Made by a program: the position numbers and the translations under genes. Below, piece by piece: positions 1 to 4,509 of a DNA stretch of 5,615 bases. Within the stretch, counting starts at the first letter, position 1. Each line of letters begins with the position of its first letter. The stretch covers positions 1 to 5,615 of the forward strand of contig JAGVOC010000391.1 of assembly GCA_020052975.1 (NCBI GenBank). Reading direction: 5' to 3'. The notes beneath the pieces are model-generated. The model did no database searches. It saw nothing but the letters and a program-made list of their open reading frames with translations, and had not been told where the DNA came from. This DNA comes from Desulfobacterales bacterium (GTDB lineage: Bacteria; Desulfobacterota; Desulfobacteria; Desulfobacterales; RPRI01).

Positions 1-97
1 CCTCAATAGCACAAGAAATTATCCGCTCGGTAACGTCTTTTAAAGGAAATTCTTTTTGAGTACACAGAGTATTCCTCTGTGCTCTCTGTGGTTTCAT
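1..97 (-). CDS. GxxExxY family protein, N-terminal fragment (cut by window edge)
   Basis: The minus strand from ATG at 97-95 reads MKPQRAQRNTLCTQ, then KEFPLKDVTERIISCAIE, where the window ends (32 codons seen). The segment with T-E-R-I-I-x-C-A-I-E is how GxxExxY proteins (predicted PD-(D/E)XK nuclease-like, about 120-130 residues) begin before their GxxExxY motif; that motif itself would lie outside the window. A GAGGG element lies about 7 bases before the ATG. The first 14 residues are encoded by repeat-like DNA with CACAGAG/CTCTGTG arms, a start often seen in this family. No function in the cell is established that I know of. The family call is from recognition of a short piece, so it is probable rather than certain. 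Confidence 0.72.
   Translation of the reverse strand, partial: MKPQRAQRNTLCTQKEFPLKDVTERIISCAIE
63..90. repeat. CACAGAG / CTCTGTG inverted repeat inside the GxxExxY start
   Basis: CACAGAG at 63-69 can pair with CTCTGTG at 75-81 or with a second CTCTGTG at 84-90. The repeat lies within the first codons of the GxxExxY gene, so the mRNA could fold in two alternative ways close to the start codon. Confidence 0.6.
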
Positions 98-124
98 GTT
101 TTTCCCTCTTTTTTCATAGAACTT

Positions 125-154
125 TTGACATTACCATCCTGATGGTTGAATAAT
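125..154 (+). promoter_or_regulatory. Candidate sigma-70 promoter with a palindrome in the spacer
   Basis: TTGACA (125-130) and AATAAT (149-154) are 18 bases apart and match consensus at 11 of 12 positions. The spacer holds the palindrome ACCATCCTGATGGT (133-146), placed where a repressor could bind. A transcript from about 161 would meet hairpins at 240 and 260, so it would be short unless it reads through to the transposase. This is sequence match only; a chance match in AT-rich DNA is possible. Confidence 0.3.
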
Positions 155-239
155 ACAGCTCCACCCCTTCGATTACATGCGGTAACCTGGTGTAAGCAAT
201 TGAAATTATAATAAAATTTCTTTAAAATTTTTATACAAC

Positions 240-283
240 GCGGCTGTGCCGCTTTTAAAGCCCTGTCATAAGGCAGGGCGTTT
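240..283 (+). terminator. Tandem terminator-like hairpins
   Basis: The first hairpin is GCGGC-TGT-GCCGC (240-252) followed by TTTT (253-256). The second is GCCCTG (260-265) with CAGGGC (274-279) around an 8-base loop, followed by GTTT. The first has a compact GC stem and a short T tract like a weak Rho-independent terminator. No gene ends just upstream on the plus strand, so what transcript they would end is unknown. Confidence 0.4.
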
Positions 284-310
284 CATGTTGAGTTGATAAG
301 ACATTGCTTT

Positions 311-350
311 TTGACAGGGGAATTATGAGACAAGCGGTCTCGTCTGTCAA
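311..350. repeat. Nested stem-loop near left end of the RAYT element
   Basis: TTGACAG (311-317) pairs with CTGTCAA (344-350), and inside it GAGAC (327-331) pairs with GTCTC (337-341). The arm includes GGGGAATTAT (317-326), which is the exact reverse complement of ATAATTCCCC at 1482-1491, just outside the right inverted repeat of the transposase. This suggests that the structure is part of the element's left end rather than unrelated host DNA. Confidence 0.5.
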
Positions 351-387
351 GGGAATAATAGCCACAAAATGTGGGGTGGGGAAAATG

Positions 388-1481
388 AGGGACGCCCTTA
401 AAATTTTAAGTTGACAAAATATTTGGAAGGTGATAAATGCCGATGCATGCCAAGATTAGCCCGACTGGACGCACCAGGTGTGTTACATCACATTATAATC
501 AGGGGTATAGAGCGTCGAAAGATATTCAGAAACGATGAGGATCGTGAAGATTTATTAGACCGGCTCGCCATCTTGCTGCCGAGGACAGAGACGTCTTGCT
601 ATGCTTGGGTGTTTATTGAAAATCATGCCCATTTTCTGTTTAGAACCGGCAAAATTCCTCTTGCCACATTGATGAGAAGACTGCTTACGGGATACGCCGT
701 TAGTTTCAACAAACGCCATAACCGGCATGGACAGCTCTTTCACAACCGATACAAGTCAATTGTATGCCAAGAGGAGGTTTATCTGCGTGAACTGGTGCGG
801 TACATCCACCTGAATCCTATCCGAGCAGGAATAGTGCGCACCATTACTGAATTGAACAAATACGCCTATTGTGGGCATAGTGTGCTAATGGGTAGGAAGA
901 AACGTCCCTGGCAGGATGTGAATTATGTGCTCAGCTTTTTTGGCGATACTCGTGACGGTGCAAGAATAGATTATTATGCTTATGTGAAGGCTGGTCTTGA
1001 TCAAGGTCGTCGAAGTGAGTTGACCGGGGGCGGGTTGATACGTAGTCTTGGAGGGTGGTCAGAAGTAAGAAAGTATGCTTTGAAAGGCCAGGAGCACCTT
1101 AAGAGTGATGAAAGGATATTGGGGGAATCTGATTTTGTGGCCGATGTGCTTTTCCATGCGGATGAGAAATTTGACCGGAAATACGAGTTAAAACGTCTGG
1201 GTTATGATCTGGGTGGGATTGCATCGAGAGTGGCTGAAATCTATGAAATAGACGTAGATGATATTTTTTTGAAGAGCAAACACCAAAAAAGGGTTAAGGC
1301 GAGGAGCCTTTTTTGTTTTTGGGCCGTTCGCGAATTGGGAATTTCCCTCACTGAATTGGCCAGGCGTCTTGGGATCAGTGTTGCCGCGGTCGGATACTCG
1401 GTGGAGAGGGGTGAGATCATTGCCCGCGAGAACGATTATCAACTCATTGAACAAGTTTTTTAAAATCTTAAGGGCGTCCCT
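388..1481 (+). mobile_element. RAYT-type element bounded by 21-bp inverted repeats
   Basis: The segment 388-408 is the reverse complement of 1461-1481 with one mismatch in 21 positions. Each arm contains the small palindrome AGGGACGCCCT / AGGGCGTCCCT. The arms enclose exactly one gene, the transposase, and its stop codon (1461-1463) is part of the right arm. RAYT genes are known to be flanked by REP-like palindromes that their HUH transposase recognises, so the arms are likely its substrate. No target duplication is expected for this class and none is obvious. Whether the whole unit still moves cannot be told from the sequence. Confidence 0.7.
447..1463 (+). CDS. REP-associated tyrosine transposase (RAYT, Y1/IS200-like) with DnaA-like C-terminal domain
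   Basis: This predicted single-strand DNA transposase of the HUH/Y1 type has 338 residues. The N-terminal start MPRLARLDAPGVLHH and the following IIIRGIERRKIF are typical of long RAYTs. The metal-binding HUH-type motif is His60-Ala-His62 (ENHAHFLF). RYIHLNP at about 118-124 carries Tyr119, the likely nucleophile, although Tyr102 is also close. Residues about 254-338 look like the helix-turn-helix of the DnaA C-terminal domain (ARSLFCFWAVRELGISLTEL), an extension known in this subfamily. I chose ATG 447 because the family begins MPR; the frame is open from TTG 411, and the GGAAGG at 425-430 lies rather far (16 bases) upstream. The gene is intact. It stands alone between its inverted repeats, with unrelated genes on both sides. 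Confidence 0.9.
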   Translation: MPRLARLDAPGVLHHIIIRGIERRKIFRNDEDREDLLDRLAILLPRTETSCYAWVFIENHAHFLFRTGKIPLATLMRRLLTGYAVSFNKRHNRHGQLFHNRYKSIVCQEEVYLRELVRYIHLNPIRAGIVRTITELNKYAYCGHSVLMGRKKRPWQDVNYVLSFFGDTRDGARIDYYAYVKAGLDQGRRSELTGGGLIRSLGGWSEVRKYALKGQEHLKSDERILGESDFVADVLFHADEKFDRKYELKRLGYDLGGIASRVAEIYEIDVDDIFLKSKHQKRVKARSLFCFWAVRELGISLTELARRLGISVAAVGYSVERGEIIARENDYQLIEQVF

Positions 1482-1523
1482 ATAATTCCCCTATAATTCC
1501 CTAAGGGCGTCCCTATAATTCCC
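1461..1523. repeat. Right-end repeat and a second partial copy in tandem
   Basis: A 22-base unit at 1469-1490 (TAAGGGCGTCCC, then TATAATTCCC) recurs without change at 1502-1523, 33 bases away. The 12-mer CCTATAATTCCC is present three times (1479-1490, 1490-1501, 1512-1523). The unit includes the AGGGCGTCCCT palindrome of the transposase inverted repeat, so the right end is effectively duplicated while the left end has one copy at 388-398. Confidence 0.8.
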
Positions 1524-1589
1524 TATACAGCGTTATAAAATTGCTCAAAAAAGACTGGATTTTGTCTTATAATTGAGGTATAAGCGAAT

Positions 1590-1618
1590 GGTTAAATGAT
1601 AGTTATAAGTTTTTAACC
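1590..1618 (+). promoter_or_regulatory. Upstream hairpin in the leader of the ABC operon
   Basis: GGTTAAA (1590-1596) pairs perfectly with TTTAACC (1612-1618) around a 15-base loop. TATAAT at 1568-1573, just before it, could be a -10 element, but no good -35 box lies at the proper distance. The hairpin is AU-rich and would be modest on its own. Its interest is its position before the terminator-like hairpin at 1645. Confidence 0.35.
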
Positions 1619-1644
1619 TTAATTATTTATGGATAAACATAAGG

Positions 1645-1689
1645 ACGTCTTTCCGAGATGATAAGGAACAAAGAGGAAGACGTTTTTTT
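1645..1689 (+). terminator. Terminator-like hairpin (possible attenuator) just before the ABC gene
   Basis: ACGTCTT (1645-1651) pairs with AAGACGT (1677-1683). Past a bulged T, CC (1653-1654) also pairs with GG (1675-1676). Seven T follow at 1683-1689. The AAAGGTG ribosome site of the ABC gene starts five bases later, so there is no room for a promoter between U tract and gene, and transcripts of the operon must pass this hairpin. TTCC (1651-1654) could instead pair with GGAA (1665-1668), a possible competing fold. It may be a terminator for the transposase side that leaks, or a regulated attenuator; the sequence alone cannot decide. Confidence 0.5.
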
Positions 1690-1707
1690 GTATAAAGGTG
1701 TAACCAG

Positions 1708-2466
1708 TTGGTATTAGAATTGATCAATCTGAGTAAGACTTTTGTTAATACTACCGACCATGTGAATGTGGAAGCCCTGAAGAATATCAACCTTCTGGTT
1801 AATGACGGCGAGTTTGTATCGGTGGTGGGTCCCAGCGGTTGCGGCAAGACCACTATGCTTCGCATCATTGCTGGTTTTGAAAAGGCATCCTTTGGGAAGG
1901 CACTTTTAAATGATGAGGAGATCAAAAACCCTGGTACTGAGATAGGCTTAGTCTTTCAAGAGTATGCCCTATTCCCATGGCGTACAGTTTTAGAGAATGT
2001 GGAGTTCGGTTTGGAATTGAAAAACACTCCCGCAAAAGAGAGAAGAGAAAAGGCATTTAAATATATTGAAATGGTGGGATTGAACAGTTTTGAGAACAAA
2101 TATCCTAAGGAGCTGTCCGGTGGAATGAAACAGAGGGTGGCTATTGCCAGGACCCTGATCAATGAACCAAAGGTGGTATTGATGGATGAGCCCTTCGGTT
2201 CGGTAGACGCCCAGACCAGAAATTCTCTCCAGGAATTCCTGATAGATATATGGAGAAAGCGGGGAGACACTATAATCTTTGTAACCCATAATGTGGATGA
2301 AGCGGTATTCTTATCTCAAAGGATAGTCTGTCTTTCTTCCAGGCCTGGAGAGGTGTTGTTGGAGGTCAGTGTAAATTTGGAGTTTCCCAGGGACAGAACG
2401 AGCATGGATTTCGTGAAAATTAGAAGAGAGATATTAGAACACCTGATGTCAAATAAGGGCAACTGA
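1708..2466 (+). CDS. ABC transporter ATP-binding protein, NitT/TauT (nitrate/sulfonate/taurine) type
   Basis: This cytoplasmic ATPase subunit of an importer has 252 residues, the usual length. It shows Walker A GPSGCGKT (41-48), Q-loop Gln84 in VFQEYALFPW, signature LSGGMKQR (136-143), Walker B VVLMDEP (156-162), D-loop SVDA (165-168) and H-loop His194. The FQEYALFPWRTVLENV stretch and the LSSRPGEVL segment (209-217) are typical of the SsuB/TauB/NrtD branch. The true substrate cannot be read from the ATPase. The start is TTG at 1708, seven bases after AAAGGTG (1694-1700). No permease or solute-binding gene is in the window: a transposase lies upstream and a phosphatase 26 bases downstream in the same operon. 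The subunit therefore either serves a transporter encoded elsewhere or is left from a broken cluster. Confidence 0.9.
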   Translation: MVLELINLSKTFVNTTDHVNVEALKNINLLVNDGEFVSVVGPSGCGKTTMLRIIAGFEKASFGKALLNDEEIKNPGTEIGLVFQEYALFPWRTVLENVEFGLELKNTPAKERREKAFKYIEMVGLNSFENKYPKELSGGMKQRVAIARTLINEPKVVLMDEPFGSVDAQTRNSLQEFLIDIWRKRGDTIIFVTHNVDEAVFLSQRIVCLSSRPGEVLLEVSVNLEFPRDRTSMDFVKIRREILEHLMSNKGN

Positions 2467-2492
2467 GCTACTTGAAACATAGGGTGATAAAT

Positions 2493-2960
2493 ATGAAGAA
2501 CATACTCTTTGTATGCACAGCCAACATATGCCGAAGCCCCTTTGCGGAAAGGGCATTAAAAAAGCTTCTTATCGGAAAAAAAATGGCAGGGATCAAGGTA
2601 TACTCAGCAGGGGTTAGCGCTGTCCCCGGACTTCCTTCTCCCCCAGACGCGATTCGAATCGCTTGTGAGCTCGGTGTGGACATAACTGAACACCTCTCAA
2701 GACCTCTTTCTCCCCCGATGGTTGAAGAAGCGGACATTATACTTGTAATGAGCCTTCTTCACAGAGAGGTAATCCTGGGAATGAATCCAGAATCAGAAGA
2801 TAAACTTAAACTTTTAGGGAGTTTTAGTACGTTCTATGGAGGAGGAGAAGAGACAGAGATACCTGACCCGTACGGACTTACTTCATTTCACTACAGGTCT
2901 TCCTTTAACATTATAAGGGATTGCATACACAACCTTTATAAGGAACTAATCCTTGACTAG
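2493..2960 (+). CDS. Low-molecular-weight protein-tyrosine phosphatase family protein
   Basis: This cytoplasmic phosphatase has 155 residues, the normal length for the family. The P-loop C8-TANIC-R14-S-P (CX5R-S) near the N-terminus holds the cysteine nucleophile and the arginine, and Asp125 in IPDPYG is the expected general acid. The loop has Ala10 where most members have Gly (CTGN). Ile12 sits where protein-arginine phosphatases such as YwlE have Thr, which favours tyrosine phosphate or a related substrate; arsenate reductase-like activity is a less likely alternative. I chose ATG 2493 because AGGGTG (2481-2486) is six bases upstream and the family starts directly before ILFVC; a TTG at 2472 would add seven residues. 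It follows the ABC ATPase by 26 bases, so the two are probably co-transcribed, but their functional link is unknown. Confidence 0.9.
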   Translation: MKNILFVCTANICRSPFAERALKKLLIGKKMAGIKVYSAGVSAVPGLPSPPDAIRIACELGVDITEHLSRPLSPPMVEEADIILVMSLLHREVILGMNPESEDKLKLLGSFSTFYGGGEETEIPDPYGLTSFHYRSSFNIIRDCIHNLYKELILD

Positions 2961-2972
2961 AAGGTAATGAAC

Positions 2973-3000
2973 TACCCCGCCCGCCGCAAGCAGCGGGGTA
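2973..3000 (+). terminator. GC-rich hairpin after the phosphatase gene (terminator-like or dispersed repeat)
   Basis: TACCCCGC (2973-2980) pairs perfectly with GCGGGGTA (2993-3000) around a 12-base loop, starting 12 bases after the phosphatase stop. There is no T tract directly behind it, so it is not a classic Rho-independent terminator. CGGCGGGG at 3032-3039 could pair with the same left arm, giving an alternative larger fold. It may protect the mRNA 3' end or be part of a dispersed repeat. Confidence 0.45.
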
Positions 3001-3175
3001 TCTTCGGGAGTTATGTTTTATTCGCAGTAAACGGCGGGGAATGAGACCCATAAAGATTCAAAAACGTATCACGGGGAAGCTGGCAAAAGAAGGATATTGA
3101 CTACATCATTCCCGACATCCTTTACTCCTGCTTCATACCTCCACGCACCAACAAAACATCTTATGCAGAAAAATG

Positions 3176-3204
3176 TTGACATACAAACGAAATTTTCCTA
3201 TATT
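3176..3204 (+). promoter_or_regulatory. Strong sigma-70-like promoter
   Basis: A perfect -35 box TTGACA (3176-3181) and a -10 box TATATT (3199-3204) are separated by exactly 17 bases. Transcription would start near 3211 and run toward DUF4160, leaving a leader of about 140 bases. Two small hairpins, TTGC-TAAA-GCAA (3209-3220) and ATGCCT/AGGCAT (3220-3241), would form at the 5' end of the RNA. Confidence 0.6.
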
Positions 3205-3301
3205 TTACTTGCTAAAGCAATGCCTTATCAAAATCAGGCATGGCCAAAAAGTTGAATTTGATAGCCACACAATCGAAGTGAATTGATCTGTAAGCGAGGT
3301 A

Positions 3302-3330
3302 TTCATATTTCCTTTAATAAAAGCTATAAT
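3302..3330 (+). promoter_or_regulatory. Second candidate promoter close to DUF4160
   Basis: The consensus -10 TATAAT (3325-3330) is preceded after 17 bases by TTCATA (3302-3307), four of six matches to the -35 box. RNA would begin near 3337, almost on the ribosome site AAGGAG (3338-3343), giving a very short leader. It could act together with the promoter at 3176. Confidence 0.4.
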
Positions 3331-3352
3331 AATCAAAAAGGAGAACTTAATA

Positions 3353-3622
3353 ATGGCCATTATTTCGATGTTCTATGGCATAATTATATCTCTGTACTTT
3401 TTCGATAACAGACAGCATAAATTGCCGCACATTCATGCTCGTTATCAAGAACATGAAGCCGTTTTTTCTATCCTTGAGGGAAATTTGATAGATGGGGAGA
3501 TACCACAGAACAAAGCACGGCTGGTTCAGGCGTGGATTGAAATACATAAAGAAGACTTAATGGCAGACTGGGAACTTGCTGCATCAGGGCAAGAAATATT
3601 CAAAATTGAACCTCTCAAATAA
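3353..3622 (+). CDS. DUF4160 domain-containing protein
   Basis: The 89 residues match the whole DUF4160 domain from the typical start ISMFYGIIISLYF to the end IEPLK. The conserved PHIHARY (25-31), the WIEIHKEDLM stretch (61-70) with His65, and DWELA (72-76) are all present. The biochemical role of the family is not known to me; its usual gene partner is DUF2442, found here 12 bases downstream, an arrangement like a small toxin-antitoxin-type module (inference). The start ATG 3353 has AAGGAG nine bases upstream. No signal peptide or clear membrane segment is seen; the hydrophobic start is part of the domain. Two candidate promoters lie directly upstream, so the pair probably forms its own operon. 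Confidence 0.88.
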   Translation: MAIISMFYGIIISLYFFDNRQHKLPHIHARYQEHEAVFSILEGNLIDGEIPQNKARLVQAWIEIHKEDLMADWELAASGQEIFKIEPLK

Positions 3623-3634
3623 TAGGGAGATAAA

Positions 3635-3910
3635 ATGAATCCGAGAATTAAAGAAGTCCATCCAAGCGATGATTATACCTTGAGCATTGTATTTGAAAAT
3701 AATGAAGAGAGAGTTTTTGATGTTAAGCCTTATATGGATAAAGGCATTTTCAAACAATTAAAGGACCGCCGCATATTTAATTCTGTCAAGCCATTTCTTG
3801 GCAGCATTCAATGGATGAATGGGTTAGATTTATGCCCAGATACATTATATTTAGAAAGCAAAGCGCCTAACAAATCAAGAGGGGGGGCAAAGAGCCGTCG
3901 CTCCCCTTAG
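3635..3910 (+). CDS. DUF2442 domain-containing protein with an unusual basic tail
   Basis: Residues 1-72 fit DUF2442: the opening RIKEVHPSDDYTLSIVFENN, the FDVKPYMDKGIFKQL core (28-42), and WMNGLDLCPDTLY (60-72). The start ATG 3635 has AGGGAG (3624-3629) five bases before it. It follows DUF4160 by 12 bases and is surely translated from the same RNA. The domain normally ends soon after DTLY. Here about 15 residues are added, ending in the basic SRGGAKSRRSP, encoded across a run of seven G (3881-3887). That tail may come from joining with the downstream element rather than from the family. Function is unknown; as with its partner, a toxin-antitoxin role is only a guess from the arrangement. Confidence 0.85.
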   Translation: MNPRIKEVHPSDDYTLSIVFENNEERVFDVKPYMDKGIFKQLKDRRIFNSVKPFLGSIQWMNGLDLCPDTLYLESKAPNKSRGGAKSRRSP

Positions 3911-3913
3911 CTT

Positions 3914-4180
3914 TAGCGACCTACGAGAGCCTGAATCCGAATTAGAGGACAAGGACAACCAGAAAGGCGGAGAACACGAACGGGAATGTGAACGGCGGGA
4001 CACCAGTGGTAACGCAAGCGCGCGTACGTAAAAAATACCTATTCCGATCAGGTTAATGCCATTAATTGATACTATGTCCACTGAATTCACTAGGTGGGGC
4101 GAAACGTAGGGTGGCCAGAGCATGATGCAATGAACCAAGGAGAGATATATATAAGGGGGATGCTGGTAACAAAGCAAATT
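3914..4180 (+). ncRNA. Possible group II intron 5' RNA (domain I-like), lacking reverse transcriptase and domain V
   Basis: The stretch is dense in short GNRA-like and paired elements and in phrases I associate with bacterial group II introns: GCGACCTACGAGAGCC near the start (3916-3931), GGTGGGGCGAAACGTAGGG in the middle, and GATGCAATGAACCAAGGAG near 4122-4142 where the leader before the intron reverse transcriptase usually lies. The first bases would be TAGCG instead of the consensus GTGYG. No reverse transcriptase frame follows and no domain V (AGC...GAAA...GTTC hairpin) is seen, so it would be a truncated, inactive copy. Reverse-strand translation gives only a Ser/Leu-rich pseudo-frame, in line with structured RNA. 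The call rests on recall of pattern and could be wrong. Confidence 0.4.
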
Positions 4181-4186
4181 GCCATC

Positions 4187-4261
4187 GGGAAAACCAGGGA
4201 TACTCCCCTATTTATTGACCAACCATGCTTGATAAAATAGGAAAGTATCCCTGGTTTTCCC
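4187..4261. repeat. 75-nt near-perfect hairpin (palindromic element)
   Basis: GGGAAAACCAGGGATACT (4187-4204) is the exact reverse complement of 4244-4261. After a two-base mismatch (4205-4206 with 4242-4243), CCTATTT (4207-4213) pairs with AAATAGG (4235-4241). That gives 25 pairs in 27 positions around a 21-base loop. It sits between the intron-like RNA and the small broken frame. There is no T tract on either side, so it is not a normal terminator. Its shape fits a small non-autonomous palindromic element of REPIN or MITE type, or two abutted ends of a lost insertion sequence. Confidence 0.75.
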
Positions 4262-4282
4262 AAAGAAGGTAGGAGGGTGATT

Positions 4283-4383
4283 ATGAAGTTTTTATCTCTT
4301 TCTAGGAAACAGACGTTAAGCCTTGGCTCTGTGATGCGGAAATGTTTGTTGATGCTGTAATCAGATTAATTGAACAGTATTGA
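4283..4383 (+). pseudogene. Small broken reading frame after the hairpin
   Basis: ATG 4283 follows a good ribosome site AGGAGGGTG and begins MKFLSLS. Its own frame continues only to a stop after 26 codons. A one-base shift at about 4304-4306 would join it to a frame reading ETDVKPWLCDAEMFVDAV then IRLIEQY, ending at TGA 4381-4383. The second part looks more like real protein (amphipathic helix) than the first frame's continuation. I do not recognise the family. It is probably the remnant of a gene start, cut off on the right by the palindromic repeat region. Confidence 0.3.
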
Positions 4384-4429
4384 GAAAGCCATAAGCTAAG
4401 TTACTTGGAAGTCTGAAAGTGCCATTTTT

Positions 4430-4509
4430 GTCATTGCGAGCGAAGCGAAGCAATCTATAACTTATTGATATTACTTGAGATTGCTTCGTCGCTTTGCTCC
4501 TCCAATGAC
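4430..4509. repeat. Dispersed palindromic repeat of the GTCATTGCGAG...AGCAATCT type
   Basis: The left arm 4430-4456 (GTCATTGCGAGCGAAGCG, then AAGCAATCT) and the right arm 4478-4509, reversed, share GTCATTG, AAGCGA and GAAGCAATCT with small gaps, enclosing a 21-base AT-rich loop. This 'cattgcgag...gcaatct' palindrome is a widely distributed intergenic repeat in many bacterial genomes, in my recollection. The arms have diverged (27 against 32 bases), so it is an old copy. It may also act as a bidirectional transcription barrier between the plus-strand left side and the minus-strand genes to the right. Confidence 0.75.

Larger units (their letters stand above)
98..387. other. Non-coding gap left of the transposase element
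   Basis: No credible reading frame is seen on either strand. The gap holds the candidate promoter at 125-154, an AT-rich hairpin (GAAATT 202-207 with AATTTC 215-220), two GC-rich hairpins (240-256 and 260-279), a nested stem-loop at 311-350 and a small hairpin CCACA-AAA-TGTGG at 362-374. The right part (from about 311) probably belongs to the end structure of the RAYT element. Confidence 0.6.
2961..3352. other. Non-coding gap between phosphatase and DUF4160
   Basis: There is no intact gene. The left part has the GC-rich hairpin at 2973-3000 and the matching arm at 3032-3039. Positions 3054-3179 (+) are open for 41 codons without a start (GSWQKKDIDYIIPD within it); I cannot assign it and it may be a gene remnant or chance. 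The right part has two candidate promoters (3176-3204 and 3302-3330) and hairpins at 3209-3220 and 3220-3241. Confidence 0.5.

Noticed and set aside
411..439. TTGACA at 411-416 as a promoter for the transposase
   Set aside because: No acceptable -10 box lies 16-18 bases downstream, and the site is inside the element just next to the start codon.
437..538. ATG at 437 with GGAAGG at a proper distance, in another frame from the transposase
   Set aside because: It would give a 33-residue peptide with no recognisable features overlapping the transposase start. It could affect translation initiation, but there is no support for a real gene.
1461..1523. Short tandem repeats as a CRISPR array
   Set aside because: There are only two full units without proper spacers, and the unit matches the transposase inverted repeat.
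1623..2289. Minus-strand open frames opposite the ABC ATPase
   Set aside because: They are antisense to a well-supported ABC gene, and have low-complexity composition and no family features.
3865..3890. GCCTAACAA...TCAAGAGGG looks like the left half of an integron attC site
   Set aside because: No matching right half (GTTRRRY with complementary inner arms) lies within a normal attC length; a lone GTTAAGC at 4315 is too far away. Probably chance.
3875..4177. Minus-strand open frame of 100 codons across the intron-like region
   Set aside because: Composition is rich in Ser, Leu, Arg and Pro with no recognisable domain. It is best explained as the reverse of structured RNA or non-coding DNA.
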